64,000 nt of DNA from Ignavibacteriales bacterium (GCA_016707115.1 JADJIH010000006.1:248001-312000), one strand, 5' to 3'. Numbered from the stretch's first letter, positions 26,733 through 36,249 are shown. The notes: a model not told the origin generated them from the sequence alone. Numbers and translations: made by a program.

Positions 26733-26957
26733 ATGAATGATAAACTAAGAACTCAAATAAATGATCTCAGTGTTTCAGAAAAGATTCTTTTGGTTGAGGA
26801 AATATGGGATAGCATAGCAAGCCAGGAAATGTCTTTCGATTTAAATGATTCACAAAAAAAAATTGTAAAAGAAAGAAGTAGTTCATTCAAAATTAATCCG
26901 GAACTCGGAAGATCTTGGGAAGAAATTAGGAACGAATTTTTAGGTAAAAATAAATGA
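26733..26957 (+). CDS. Antitoxin of the addiction-module component family
   Basis: 74-residue acidic protein with the family pattern LSVSEKILLVEEIWDSI near the N-terminus and a C-terminal SWEEIRNEFL, as in the putative addiction module component family (Pfam Unstab_antitox). Such proteins pair with RelE/ParE toxins. The stop overlaps the toxin start in ATGA, the usual coupling that makes antitoxin first. The gene follows a 100-base AT-rich spacer after pruA. Confidence 0.88.
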   Translation: MNDKLRTQINDLSVSEKILLVEEIWDSIASQEMSFDLNDSQKKIVKERSSSFKINPELGRSWEEIRNEFLGKNK

Positions 26958-27253
26958 TATACAATGTTGTATTTCATCCCAAAGCTGAAGAGGAATTTAG
27001 AGAGGCTGTTTGGTGGTACGGAAATCAACAAGAGGGTTTGGATTTGGAATTTGTTCGATGTATTGATGAAGCTATACAAAAAATTAAAAGAGAACCCGGA
27101 CTTTATCCAATCGAGTTTGAGAATTATAGAAAAAAAGTTGTGAAAAGATTTCCTTTTAAAATACTTTATGAAATTGTTGATGATAATATTTATATTTTAG
27201 CGGTGTTTCATTCAAGAAGAAATCAAGAACAATTTCGATCAAGAAATAAATAA
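26954..27253 (+). CDS. RelE/ParE family toxin
   Basis: 99 residues. The pattern VVFHPKAEEEFREAVWWY and the C-terminal RRFPFKILYEI-like stretch (KRFPFKILYEIVDDNIYILAVFHSRR) are typical of the RelE/ParE superfamily. Whether it cleaves mRNA at the ribosome (RelE) or blocks gyrase (ParE) cannot be told; the FKILYEIVDD...HSRR form is closer to ParE-like members. It is translationally coupled to the antitoxin and precedes sucC by 61 bases. No lesion is visible, so the pair is probably active. Confidence 0.88.
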   Translation: MIYNVVFHPKAEEEFREAVWWYGNQQEGLDLEFVRCIDEAIQKIKREPGLYPIEFENYRKKVVKRFPFKILYEIVDDNIYILAVFHSRRNQEQFRSRNK

Positions 27254-27314
27254 TTATAATCTAAATAATGAAAGTACTCTTGCTTTAAGGTAAGAGAATG
27301 GAGTTAACTTTTTT

Positions 27315-28532
27315 ATGAAAATACACGAATTTCAGGCAAAGGAAACATTAAAGAAATTTGGTGTTCCTGTTCAGGATGGAATTGCAATTAAAAGTATGTT
27401 AGAGTTTGATGATGCGATAGCCAAACTTCAGCAGCGTGGTATAAATCAGTTTGTGGTTAAGTCACAAATACACGCCGGCGGCAGAGGCAAAGGAATTATT
27501 TATGATGTTAGAAACAGAGATGTTGTTGTTCTTGAAGGCGGAGTTAAGTTTACAACTTCTCCTGAAAAAGCAGCTGAGTATGCTGAAAAAATTCTTGGTA
27601 ATGTTTTAGTTACACATCAATCGGGTCCAGAAGGAAAAATTGTAAAAACACTTTTTATTACTGAAGGATTGGATTATAAGAAAGAATTATATCTTGGAAT
27701 TCTTTTAGATCGTGCTGTTTCTAAAAATGTAATTATGGTTTCTACGGAAGGTGGAGTTGAAATTGAAAAAGTTGCAGAAGAAACCCCGGAAAAAATTATT
27801 AAAGAATGGATTGAACCAGGCGTTGGATTGCAATCTTATCAAGCACGTAAATTAGCTTTTGCGTTAGGACTTGAAGGAAATGCTTTTAAAAGTTTTATTC
27901 CTTTTATCAAAGCTCTTTACAAAGCTTATGAATCAACAGATGCATCAATGCTAGAGATAAATCCATTAGTAATTACAAATGATGATCGTGTTGTTGCACT
28001 TGATGCAAAAATGAATTTTGATGATAATGCACTTTATCGTCATCCTGATATTATGGAATTCAGAGATTTAGATGAAGAAGATCCATTGGAGATTGAAGCA
28101 TCTAAATTTAATCTAAATTATATAAAGCTTGATGGAAACGTTGGCTGTATGGTTAATGGTGCTGGGCTTGCAATGGGAACAATGGATATTATTAAACTTG
28201 CCGGCGGTGAACCTGCAAACTTTTTAGATGTTGGCGGTGGAGCAAATAAAGAAACTGTTGCAAACGGATTTAAAATAATTTTATCCGATCCAAATGTTAA
28301 AGCAATTTTAATAAACATCTTTGGCGGAATTGTAAGATGCGATAGAGTTGCTCAAGGTGTTATTGATGCTGCAACGGAAATGCATGTTCACGTTCCGATT
28401 GTAGTACGATTAGAAGGAACAAATGCACTGGAAGCTGCTGAACTCCTTGATAAATCTGATCTTCACTTTGAAGTAGCTAAGAGTTTGCAGGATGCGGCTC
28501 AAAAAGTTACCGCAGTGCTTAGAGTAAATTAA
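27315..28532 (+). CDS. sucC: Succinate-CoA ligase (ADP-forming) beta subunit
   Basis: 405 residues. The ATP-grasp N-terminus reads KIHEFQAKETLKKFGVPV, followed by VVKSQIHAGGRGKG, and the C-terminal CoA-ligase part NIFGGIVRCDRVAQGVIDA. It makes ATP or GTP from succinyl-CoA in the citric-acid cycle, or works in reverse in a reductive cycle, together with SucD. The sucD gene is not adjacent, so the two subunits are encoded apart here. No ribosome site better than AGAGAATGGAG region is visible. A pair of REP-like hairpins follows 12 bases after the stop. Confidence 0.93.
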   Translation: MKIHEFQAKETLKKFGVPVQDGIAIKSMLEFDDAIAKLQQRGINQFVVKSQIHAGGRGKGIIYDVRNRDVVVLEGGVKFTTSPEKAAEYAEKILGNVLVTHQSGPEGKIVKTLFITEGLDYKKELYLGILLDRAVSKNVIMVSTEGGVEIEKVAEETPEKIIKEWIEPGVGLQSYQARKLAFALGLEGNAFKSFIPFIKALYKAYESTDASMLEINPLVITNDDRVVALDAKMNFDDNALYRHPDIMEFRDLDEEDPLEIEASKFNLNYIKLDGNVGCMVNGAGLAMGTMDIIKLAGGEPANFLDVGGGANKETVANGFKIILSDPNVKAILINIFGGIVRCDRVAQGVIDAATEMHVHVPIVVRLEGTNALEAAELLDKSDLHFEVAKSLQDAAQKVTAVLRVN

Positions 28533-28544
28533 TTATATAAAATT

Positions 28545-28608
28545 CGTAGCTCAGAATTAATTCTGAGAAAAATTATTGTGTAATTCTCAGACTAAAGTCT
28601 GAGCTACG
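28545..28608. repeat. Composite inverted repeat of two hairpins, CGTAGCTCAGA family
   Basis: CGTAGCTCAGAA/TTCTGAG (loop TTAA) and CTCAGAC/GTCTGAGCTACG (loop TAAA) face each other, and the outer CGTAGCTCAGA and TCTGAGCTACG pair over the whole 64 bases. The loops match those flanking the REP transposase at 20.1-20.6 kb. Confidence 0.8.
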
Positions 28609-28716
28609 ATTATTGATTATAAAATTTTTAACTAACAAACAAATTTTCCATTCCTTGATTTTCGATTTTATTAGTTATAGATTTTTCCTGAAACAATTTT
28701 CAGTTAGGAGAACTTA

Positions 28717-30135
28717 ATGTCTTTTTTCGATTCCGAATTTTCTAATGAAGAGGAATACGATCTGCCCGAAGAAAATGTAGAAGAAGAATTAGCTTCGTGC
28801 AAAAAAATTCTTGATAGCGGATATGTTTTTGATTCTGTTGAAAGAATTGAAGAGCTTATACAAGTATGTATGGATGTTGATCGATATGAAGATGCTTTAT
28901 TTTTATTAGATAAATTTTTAGAAATTTTTCCTTACAATTCAGAGTATTGGTTAAAAAAGGGAATAGTGCTTAATGGATTATTCCGTTTTAGTGAAGCCCT
29001 GTTAGCATACGAGCATTCATTGTCACTTAATCCAAATGATGTTGAAACTTTGATTGATAAATCTGCAACAGAAGAAAATCTTGGGTTATATGATCATTCA
29101 CAGGAATCATTAGAAAAAGTTCTGCAGCTTGATCCTGAAAATGACGACGCAATGTTTAGTCTCGGATTGCTTTTCCAAAGAAGAGCACAACTTAGCAGAG
29201 CAATTGAATATTTTTTAAAAGTTGTTGCACGTGATCCTGAATATTCAGAAGTCTATTATGAACTAGGATTCTGTTATGAAAATTCTGCACAGCTTGATAA
29301 AGCATTAGAATCATACGATAAATTTTTAGAACTTGATCCATATAATCCGAATGGATGGTATAACCGTGGAATAGTTTTAGTTAAGATGGAAAAACTTGAA
29401 CTGGGAATAAACAGTTACGATCTTGCAATTTCAATCCGTGAAAATTTTTCAAGTGCTTGGTTCAACAAAGGAAATGCTCTTGCTGATCTTGGACGTTTGC
29501 AGGAAGCAATACAATGTTTTAAAAAATCATTTGAGTTAGATAAAGAGGATGAAACAGCGGTTTACAATATTGCAAATATTTATGAAGAACTTGATGATCT
29601 TCCATCAGCAATAAAATATTACACGGAATCGATTAAGCTGAACGATGAATATTATGACGCTTATCTTTCTCGTGGTTTCTGTTATGATTCAATGGGTAAA
29701 TATCAATTAGCGTTAAGGGATTTTAATAAAGCTATATCACTTTCTCAGGATAGTGCTGAGGCATGGTATGCAAAGGCTGATCTTGAATATTCGCTAGGAC
29801 AAATTCAGGATAGCTTAATCAGTTATAAAGAAGCTGCAAGAATAGAGCCTAATAACTATGAAGTCTGGTTTAATCTTGCAGAAACTTATTATGAATCAGG
29901 CGAATGGTTAGAAGCGTTAAAAGCATTTGATGAATGTATTCGTATCAATCCAAATGATGCAACATCTTTTTACGGAAAAGCAAAAGTTAATTTTGTTTTA
30001 AGCAGAACTCAGGAAGCTTTAGAATGTCTTAAATCTGCTTTCCAATTTGATCCATCTATAAGAACAGAATTTGAAAAAGATTATCCGGAAATAAAATCAT
30101 CCAAGCTTTTTAAAAGACTTATTGGTGAAGTTTAA
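28717..30135 (+). CDS. Tetratricopeptide repeat protein
   Basis: 472 residues made almost entirely of TPR units, about twelve, after an acidic N-terminus (FSNEEEYDLPEENVEEE). Repeats such as YDKFLELDPYNPNGWYNRG, FNKGNALADLGRLQEAIQCF and YKEAARIEPNNYEVWFNLAE show the W-LG-Y-A-F-A-P pattern. There is no signal peptide or membrane segment, so it is a cytoplasmic scaffold protein. Partners are unknown. GGAGAA lies eight bases upstream of the ATG. aroE follows after 30 bases on the same strand and may be co-transcribed. Confidence 0.85.
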   Translation: MSFFDSEFSNEEEYDLPEENVEEELASCKKILDSGYVFDSVERIEELIQVCMDVDRYEDALFLLDKFLEIFPYNSEYWLKKGIVLNGLFRFSEALLAYEHSLSLNPNDVETLIDKSATEENLGLYDHSQESLEKVLQLDPENDDAMFSLGLLFQRRAQLSRAIEYFLKVVARDPEYSEVYYELGFCYENSAQLDKALESYDKFLELDPYNPNGWYNRGIVLVKMEKLELGINSYDLAISIRENFSSAWFNKGNALADLGRLQEAIQCFKKSFELDKEDETAVYNIANIYEELDDLPSAIKYYTESIKLNDEYYDAYLSRGFCYDSMGKYQLALRDFNKAISLSQDSAEAWYAKADLEYSLGQIQDSLISYKEAARIEPNNYEVWFNLAETYYESGEWLEALKAFDECIRINPNDATSFYGKAKVNFVLSRTQEALECLKSAFQFDPSIRTEFEKDYPEIKSSKLFKRLIGEV

Positions 30136-30165
30136 TTTTAAATTTTATTTATTAGATTTAGTTGT

Positions 30166-31038
30166 ATGCAAAACTCATTTTATGCAAATACAGAATTGAT
30201 TGGATTAATCGGTTATCCGATTAAGCAAAGTTTTTCTCCATTTATACATAACGTTGCTGCAGAACTAACAGGCACAAAAATTATTTACATGCCTTTTGAA
30301 GTACATTCAAGCAATCTTAAAAATGCAGTAAGAGGAATGGTTGCTCTTGGATTAAAAGGATTTAATGTGACTGTTCCTCATAAAGTTAAAGTTGTTGATT
30401 ATGTAAATAAGTTGTCTGAAGAAGCCGCAGTAATTGGTTCTGTTAATACCGTTGTAAATGAGTTAGGAAAACTAATCGGATACAATACTGATGTTAATGG
30501 AATTTTAGATTCATTAATTCCTCATAAATCCCAAATAAGCGGAAATGAGGTTTGTGTAATCGGTGCAGGTGGCTCTGCACGAGCAGTTATTTATACTCTT
30601 ATAAGAAATTTTAAACCGCAAAAAATATATTTAGTAAACCGCACAGAACAGCATGCAGAAGCTCTAAAGCAGCATTTCAAATCTAAAATGAAATTTGATG
30701 GTATTGTTACGAAAGAGTTGCAGCAGCCCGATTTAATAAACGTATTGAGTAACTGTTCATTGATTGTTAATTCTACACCGGTTGGAATGTATCCCACAAT
30801 TGATGATAGTGTTTTGAGTACGGCAGATGTTTTTGTAAAAGATCAAATAGTATTTGATCTGGTTTACAATCCGGTTAAAACGAAATTTTTACAATTAGCT
30901 GATTCTAGAAATGCTGTTACAATAAACGGATTAAATATGCTTGTACAGCAGGCTGCAAAATCATTCAATCTTTGGACAGGGAATGAATTTCCAACAGAAA
31001 AGATATACAAATCTCTTCTGCTTTACGTTTCTAAATAA
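30166..31038 (+). CDS. aroE: Shikimate dehydrogenase
   Basis: 290 residues; reduces 3-dehydroshikimate with NADPH in aromatic amino acid synthesis. The N-terminal substrate domain reads LIGYPIKQSFSPFIHN, with FNVTVPHKVKV carrying the catalytic Lys and the later GSVNTVVNE and GYNTDVNGI. The nucleotide-binding glycine loop is VIGAGGSARAVIYTL. The C-terminal NGLNMLVQQAAKSFNLWTG is also conserved. Length is normal. It is convergent with the aminotransferase gene at 31041, with only two bases between the stops. Confidence 0.95.
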   Translation: MQNSFYANTELIGLIGYPIKQSFSPFIHNVAAELTGTKIIYMPFEVHSSNLKNAVRGMVALGLKGFNVTVPHKVKVVDYVNKLSEEAAVIGSVNTVVNELGKLIGYNTDVNGILDSLIPHKSQISGNEVCVIGAGGSARAVIYTLIRNFKPQKIYLVNRTEQHAEALKQHFKSKMKFDGIVTKELQQPDLINVLSNCSLIVNSTPVGMYPTIDDSVLSTADVFVKDQIVFDLVYNPVKTKFLQLADSRNAVTINGLNMLVQQAAKSFNLWTGNEFPTEKIYKSLLLYVSK

Positions 31039-31040
31039 GA

Positions 31041-32231
31041 CTAATGAATTTTATTCAGTGCCTTCTTTAATCTAAAAATTGCCTCGTGTAAATGATCCAT
31101 AGAGGTTGCATAAGACATTCTCAAATAACCCTCACTTCCAAATGCACTGCCAGGCACAGCTGCAATATGAGCTTCATACAATAAGTGCATCGCAAAGTCA
31201 AAAGAATTTTCTACTTTTAAAACATCAGACTTTGTGTGAAGGTAATGAGAAATATTTGGGAAAAGATAAAATGCACCTTCAGGTTTGTAGCAGGTAATTC
31301 CTTTTATTGACGTAAGTTCATTATAAAAATATTCACGTCTATTTCTAAACTCTTCAAGCATTTCATGAATAACATACTGAGGGCCGGCTACAGCTTCAAT
31401 TGCTGCGTGTTGCGAAATAGAAGAAGCGTGTGAAGTTGTATGGCTTTGAATTTTATTTATAGCACTAATTATATTTTCAGGACCGGCAGTGTATCCAATT
31501 CGCCATCCTGTCATTGCATAAGTTTTGGAAATCCCGTTTACAAGAATAGTTTTCTTTTTCATTTCTGGATCAAGAGCAGCAAAACTAATAAACTCAAAAT
31601 CATCATAAACTAATTTTTCATATATCTCATCTGATAAAACATAAAAATTATTTTTTAAAACAACATCTGCTAATGCTTCCAATTCGGATTTAGTGTAAGC
31701 TGAGCCAGTTGGATTTGATGGGTTACAAAGAATAAGCATTTTTGTCTTTGGTGTGATAGCCGCATTTAACTGTTCAGCAGTTACTTTAAATCCAGTACTC
31801 TCATTAGTTTCTATCACAACATTTTTGCCGCCGGCTAATGACACCATTGCGGGATATGAAACCCAATATGGCGCAGGTATAATTACTTCATCGCCGGGAT
31901 TTACAGTTGCAAGAATGCTGTTATAAACACTCTGTTTAGCTCCGTTTGAAACAATTATCTCGTTAAGATTATAATCCAGATTGTTATCACGCTTCAGCTT
32001 TGCAGAAATTGCTATGCGCAGCTCATTTGTTCCTTGATTGAGTGTGTAGCGAGTACGGTTTTCTTCAATCGCATTTATACCTGCTGCTTTGATGCTGTTT
32101 GGAGTATGAAAATCAGGTTCACCCATGCTCAAATCAATTACATCCACACCTTCGGATTTAAGTTTCTTTGCTTCAGCTGCAACCATCATCGTTGGGGATG
32201 CACCAATCTCTTTAACTCTATCAGCTACCAA
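31041..32231 (-). CDS. PLP-dependent aspartate aminotransferase (class I)
   Basis: 396-residue fold-type I aminotransferase. The PLP Lys lies in VNGISKTYAMTGWRIGY, the Asn/Asp/Tyr pocket in LCNPSNPTGSAYT and LSDEIYEKLVYD, and the C-terminal Arg in GYLRMSYATS. The form MVADRVKEIGASPTM is typical of the Ib-type aspartate aminotransferase (AspB/AspAT), which may also use prephenate in some bacteria. The start is a TTG at 32231 with AGGAG seven bases upstream. It is convergent with aroE, two bases apart. A second, related aminotransferase lies at 37899-39116. Confidence 0.92.
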   Translation of the reverse strand: MVADRVKEIGASPTMMVAAEAKKLKSEGVDVIDLSMGEPDFHTPNSIKAAGINAIEENRTRYTLNQGTNELRIAISAKLKRDNNLDYNLNEIIVSNGAKQSVYNSILATVNPGDEVIIPAPYWVSYPAMVSLAGGKNVVIETNESTGFKVTAEQLNAAITPKTKMLILCNPSNPTGSAYTKSELEALADVVLKNNFYVLSDEIYEKLVYDDFEFISFAALDPEMKKKTILVNGISKTYAMTGWRIGYTAGPENIISAINKIQSHTTSHASSISQHAAIEAVAGPQYVIHEMLEEFRNRREYFYNELTSIKGITCYKPEGAFYLFPNISHYLHTKSDVLKVENSFDFAMHLLYEAHIAAVPGSAFGSEGYLRMSYATSMDHLHEAIFRLKKALNKIH

Positions 32232-32339
32232 ATTATAACTCCTGTATTTTTAGTTGAGGGAATGTTTGTAAATCAGACTTGAGCAAATATAGTGTGCTGA
32301 TTTGAAAATAAAAATGCTTTTGATCTCGAGAACTTGATA

Positions 32340-32846
32340 TTAATTTTTTCTTGGTCTGTTCTTCTCTGCAAGTTCTTTTAGCAATGCAGCGTGACTAATT
32401 ACTTTTTCAACATCACTTTCTACTAAGGTCGTTTGAACACTGCCTATCCAATAATTAGATTCAAGAATAGTTTTGTTATCCAAATACATTCCAAGTGTAA
32501 TCATTGTTTTAGAAGTAATATTAAGCGAGTCATCTCTCATCAAAATAGTTTTTTGTTCATAACTGATAAGTTGATCATCCTTAAAGTAGTAATGATTTAC
32601 TGATGATCCGCGATCAGCAATAGTAACTTCTTCATTGATAAAAACAAGTTCATCACTTATAAAGTAAGAACGGAAAACCGATCTTCGTTCTCCAATTATT
32701 TTTATAGTATTAAACCCATCTTCAAACTTAATCTCATTTGCAATTCTTTTAATGTAATCTTTATTGTTTTGAAGTTTTTCATCTTTACTTGCACATGAGA
32801 TTATCAGGGCAAATCCCAAAGACAAGAGTATAGAATATTTAATCAT
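32340..32846 (-). CDS. Hypothetical lipoprotein
   Basis: 168 residues with a lipoprotein signal (LGFALIISCASKDEK, lipobox ISC near residue 18). The mature part is small, charged and predicted beta-rich, with no recognisable catalytic motif (INEEVTIADRGSSVNHYYF). It ends ELAEKNRPRKN. The gene is divergent from the dienelactone hydrolase gene and sits 108 bases from the aminotransferase. Function unknown. Confidence 0.65.
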   Translation of the reverse strand: MIKYSILLSLGFALIISCASKDEKLQNNKDYIKRIANEIKFEDGFNTIKIIGERRSVFRSYFISDELVFINEEVTIADRGSSVNHYYFKDDQLISYEQKTILMRDDSLNITSKTMITLGMYLDNKTILESNYWIGSVQTTLVESDVEKVISHAALLKELAEKNRPRKN

Positions 32847-32983
32847 AGCTATTATAAGTTTATTTTATGAACGAGCTTAATCTAATTCCAAAAAGTTTTT
32901 TTTACAATGATTTTTTGAATGGAACTTACTATCTTCAATAACGGTTTTAATTATAGAACAATTCATTAAAAAAAGGAGCAATT

Positions 32984-33829
32984 ATGATTAAGTTATTTTA
33001 TTTAGGTCTCTTCATTTTCGGTTTTCAGTTTCTTTCTGTTGCACAGGATAAATCTTGCTGCTCAACTGAAAAGGATGTTTCATTTGCATCATTTTCTGAG
33101 CAAAAGGAATTTAGGGATATTCACCAAATTCCTGCTGCATTTACTTTAAAGGATGCAAAGGGAACGATGATTACTTTTAAAACAAAGGACGGTAAAACTG
33201 CAAATGGTTATTTTGTAAAATCTGAAAAGCCATCAGATAAGTTTGTTTTTGTTTTTCACGAGTGGTGGGGATTAAATGACTATATCAAAAAAGAATCTGA
33301 TGAATTAAAACAAAAACTTGGTGATGTAAATATTCTGGCTATTGATTTATATGATGGAAACATTGCTGAAAACAGGGAAGATGCTGCAAAGTATATGCAA
33401 TCAGTAAATCAGGAAAGAGCTTTAAATATTGTTTCCGGTGCAATAGAATTTGCGGGTAAAGATGCAAAGATCGGAACGATCGGCTGGTGCTTTGGCGGCG
33501 GGTGGTCCTTACAGGCTAGCATAATGCTTGCTAAACAAGGGAGTGCGTGTGTAATGTACTACGGAATTATTGATAACAAACCTGAAACATTTAAAGAATT
33601 GAATGCTCCGGTTCTAGGAATTTTTGCTGAAAAAGATGGTTGGGTAAATCCGGAAGTTTATGGAAACCTGGAAAAAAATCTGAAATCTGCCGGGAAAAAA
33701 GTTACAATAAAAAGTTTTAATGCTGATCATGCATTTGCAAATCCAAGCAATGCAAAGTTTGATGAAGTTGCTACTAATGAAGCTAAACAACTTACAATAA
33801 AATTTTTCAAAGAAAATTTAATGAAATAA
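32984..33829 (+). CDS. Dienelactone hydrolase family protein, exported
   Basis: 281 residues. A signal peptide (ending SVAQ) precedes CCSTEKD, so the mature protein starts near two cysteines. The alpha/beta-hydrolase part carries the DLH triad: Cys in IGWCFGGGWS, Asp in AEKDGWVN and His in NADHAFANP. DLH-like enzymes hydrolyse lactones or short esters. The export signal is unusual for the intracellular dienelactone hydrolases but common in Bacteroidota relatives. A GGAG lies upstream of the ATG (AAAGGAGCAATT). The natural substrate is unknown. Confidence 0.88.
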   Translation: MIKLFYLGLFIFGFQFLSVAQDKSCCSTEKDVSFASFSEQKEFRDIHQIPAAFTLKDAKGTMITFKTKDGKTANGYFVKSEKPSDKFVFVFHEWWGLNDYIKKESDELKQKLGDVNILAIDLYDGNIAENREDAAKYMQSVNQERALNIVSGAIEFAGKDAKIGTIGWCFGGGWSLQASIMLAKQGSACVMYYGIIDNKPETFKELNAPVLGIFAEKDGWVNPEVYGNLEKNLKSAGKKVTIKSFNADHAFANPSNAKFDEVATNEAKQLTIKFFKENLMK

Positions 33830-33920
33830 TTTAACCTAGAATTATTGAAAGCTAGTTGATTTTAAAGATCTATAGTAAAAAGCCATCTTTAGGGGGATGA
33901 CTTTTCTCATTAACATCGTT

Positions 33921-34322
33921 TTACTGCTTTTTTAGCAAGTCTCTTATTTCAGAAAGCAGTTTTACATCTGCTGGTGGTTCTGGTGGTGCAGCAGGTACTT
34001 CTTCTTGTTTCTTCTTCATTGAGTTCATTCCTTTTACTATCATAAAAATAGCAAAAGCAATTATTAAGAAATCGATAACATTTCCTAAAAAAGCACCAAT
34101 ATTTAATGTAACTGGTGCAACGCCTTCATAACCTTCTTTTAATGTTAAAGCCCATTTTTTGTAGTCTCCACCACCAAGTAATAATCCAATTGGCGGCATA
34201 AGTACATCGCTTACAAATGATGCAATAATCTTACCAAATGCACCGCCGATAATTATACCGACAGCCATATCCATAACATTGCCTTTCATTGCAAATTCTT
34301 TGAATTCTTTAACCATACTCAT
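33921..34322 (-). CDS. mscL: Large-conductance mechanosensitive channel
   Basis: 133 residues. The N-terminal amphipathic helix and first membrane segment read VKEFKEFAMKGNVMDMAVGIIIGGAFGKI, the MscL signature, with the second segment VIDFLIIAFAIFMIVKGM. The C-terminal helix is Lys/Glu/Pro-rich. It opens on membrane tension to release osmolytes after osmotic down-shock. The start at 34322 is supported by AGGAGA nine bases upstream; an internal ATG two codons later is also possible. A weak hairpin lies beyond the stop. Confidence 0.95.
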   Translation of the reverse strand: MSMVKEFKEFAMKGNVMDMAVGIIIGGAFGKIIASFVSDVLMPPIGLLLGGGDYKKWALTLKEGYEGVAPVTLNIGAFLGNVIDFLIIAFAIFMIVKGMNSMKKKQEEVPAAPPEPPADVKLLSEIRDLLKKQ

Positions 34323-34399
34323 TTTTGAGTTTCTCCTATAAATTGATTGAAATAGTTTAAAATGTTTGAAGTGCTTGTGAAATATAAAAATTATGTTAT

Positions 34400-34436
34400 A
34401 AAATAAAAAGAAACCGCAGAAAATACTGCGGTTTCT
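34400..34436 (-). terminator. Rho-independent terminator of the secreted propeller gene
   Basis: On the minus strand GAAACCGCAG/CTGCGGTTTC (arms about 34410-34435) is followed by TTTTTATTTTAT. It begins about 58 bases after the stop of the gene at 34494. Confidence 0.85.
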
Positions 34437-34493
34437 AATAAGTGAGTTATTTGGATATAAATCAAATTGATTTATATCTGGACAAATGAGTTG

Positions 34494-36065
34494 TTATTTC
34501 ATCAACAACATTTTCTTTGTTTCAGAAAAATTATCTGTCTGCAAAGAGTAGAAATAAATTCCACTTGGAAGATTAGATGCATTAAAATCTAATTGATGAT
34601 ATCCTTGTTCCTGAGTCTGATTAACTAGAACAGCAACTTCTTCACCAAGAGCATTCATCACTAAAAGTTTAACATTTGTTTTTTCTTTTAAAACATATGC
34701 AATTTTAGTTGATGGGTTGAATGGGTTAGGATAATTTTGATTGAGTACATAACTATCAAGATTTAAGACTTCAACTTCAATTGCATCTGAATATTCAAAG
34801 ACTCCATTGAAATCAATTTGTTTTAGTCGATAAGAATAATTGCCTGCAGAAACATTTTTATCAACATAAGAATATTCACTTTGATTTGTTGTTGTGCCAT
34901 TACCTCTTACAAATCCAACTGTTATAAATTCAGAATTAGCAGTACTTCTTTGAATTTCAAATCCGTTATTGTTTATTTCTGTTGCTGTTGACCAATTTAA
35001 TGTAACTTGCTGATTTTGAGAAACTGCCGTGAATGAAGTTAATTCAACCGGAAGTACAACTCCATCCAATTTTAATATTGTTCCAGCATTTCCAGCGGCC
35101 CAGCAATAATTACCTGATGTTGTAACCCAGTATAAAGTTTGTGTTGTACCTGTTGTTAATGGTATCCACGTTGCTCCGCCATCTTTTGTATAATTACTGA
35201 CACCAGAACTGCCGACTGTAACATAAGCTCCATAAGTTGGCACATTTACAATGGATCTAAATCCAACACCAGCTGCAGAAGAGGTTGTCCAGTTAGTTCC
35301 GCCATCAGTAGTTCTGGCTGTAGTATTGTCTAAACATACTGTAAGTCCATTATTTTGATCAGCAAATGATGTAAAACTTGAACCACCAAGAAGTGCTGGA
35401 AATGAAGAACGTGTCCAGTTTAATCCTTTATTTGTAGATTTATATACAAAATCTGTTGTACCAGCTGCAGTATAAGCTGTAAACCAGGCTGTATTTCCAA
35501 GAGTAAACAAGTTGCAAGCAACCCCAACTTCTTCAGCAACGCTGTCTGCAGGAGGATAATTTCCAGCGGGTACTCTGTTCCAATTTGTACCGCCGTTGGA
35601 AGTTGTTAATATTTCCCAATTGGATGAACCGACCGGATCAGGATCACCAAAATACACACCATTATTCGCATCAAACATTTTTAGACCATCACCAAAACCT
35701 GAAGGGTTATTATATTGAGAAACCCAAGAAGCGCCACCGTCAGTTGTTTTCCAAATGCTGACATCCGCTGTACCGCCTACTGTTCCTGTTACCCAAGCTG
35801 TTGTGGCATCAAAGGCATCAATTGTATACATAGTTGAACCCGCATTTGGTGAAGTTACTGCTGCCCATGTTGTACCGCCGTCTGTGGTTTTTAATACCAC
35901 ACCGCTGTTACCGCAAGCCCAAAGAACATTGTCATTTACTGCCCTTATGTTTCTTAGGCGAGTTGTTATACCGCTGGTCTGTGGTACCCATTGTGAAAAA
36001 ATTTCTGTTGCTGAAAGTACCACGAGAGAAAGAACAAGAATGGAAGAAAGGAGAGATCTTTTCAT
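34494..36065 (-). CDS. Secreted YCF48/BNR-type propeller protein with T9SS sorting domain
   Basis: About 523 residues. The start at 36065 opens a signal peptide (MKRSLLSSILVLSLVVLSA...FSQ) and has AGGAG upstream, whereas the longer frame from 36170 has neither. The body repeats the blade motif TTDGGTTWAAV, TTDGGASWVSQ, TSNGGTNWNRV, STNKGLNWTRS and KDGGATWIPL, as in photosystem-II-assembly-factor-like propellers. A linker domain (PVELTSFTAV) and the sorting domain with NYPNPFNPSTKIAYV ... KKMLLMK follow. This sorting domain has no repeat insertion. Secreted or surface-attached; ligand unknown. Confidence 0.87.
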   Translation of the reverse strand: MKRSLLSSILVLSLVVLSATEIFSQWVPQTSGITTRLRNIRAVNDNVLWACGNSGVVLKTTDGGTTWAAVTSPNAGSTMYTIDAFDATTAWVTGTVGGTADVSIWKTTDGGASWVSQYNNPSGFGDGLKMFDANNGVYFGDPDPVGSSNWEILTTSNGGTNWNRVPAGNYPPADSVAEEVGVACNLFTLGNTAWFTAYTAAGTTDFVYKSTNKGLNWTRSSFPALLGGSSFTSFADQNNGLTVCLDNTTARTTDGGTNWTTSSAAGVGFRSIVNVPTYGAYVTVGSSGVSNYTKDGGATWIPLTTGTTQTLYWVTTSGNYCWAAGNAGTILKLDGVVLPVELTSFTAVSQNQQVTLNWSTATEINNNGFEIQRSTANSEFITVGFVRGNGTTTNQSEYSYVDKNVSAGNYSYRLKQIDFNGVFEYSDAIEVEVLNLDSYVLNQNYPNPFNPSTKIAYVLKEKTNVKLLVMNALGEEVAVLVNQTQEQGYHQLDFNASNLPSGIYFYSLQTDNFSETKKMLLMK

Positions 36066-36210
36066 AATATACTCCTGATTTATTTTGAGGTTATTTAATT
36101 GTAGGAACATTATAATAAATAATAATTTATTAACTGATTTTAACCTAATAAAATCAAAATCATTTGTCAATTAGATATTGGGAGTAAATTAAATTCTGAA
36201 ATAAATATGA

Positions 36211-36240
36211 TAAATAAAAAAGGCGGGGTTAACCCGCCTT
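36211..36240 (-). terminator. Rho-independent terminator of the pckA unit
   Basis: Minus strand AAGGCGGG/CCCGCCTT (36220-36240) followed by TTTTATTTATC. It lies 10 bases after the pckA stop. Confidence 0.88.
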
Positions 36241-36249
36241 ATGATTTGA

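Noticed and set aside
33872..33905. Terminator after the dienelactone hydrolase gene
   Set aside because: AGCCATC/GATGACT pairs imperfectly and its loop is long; not convincing.
36066..36170. Longer start for the propeller protein
   Set aside because: It would place 35 residues ahead of a clear signal peptide; the ATG at 36065 has AGGAG upstream.
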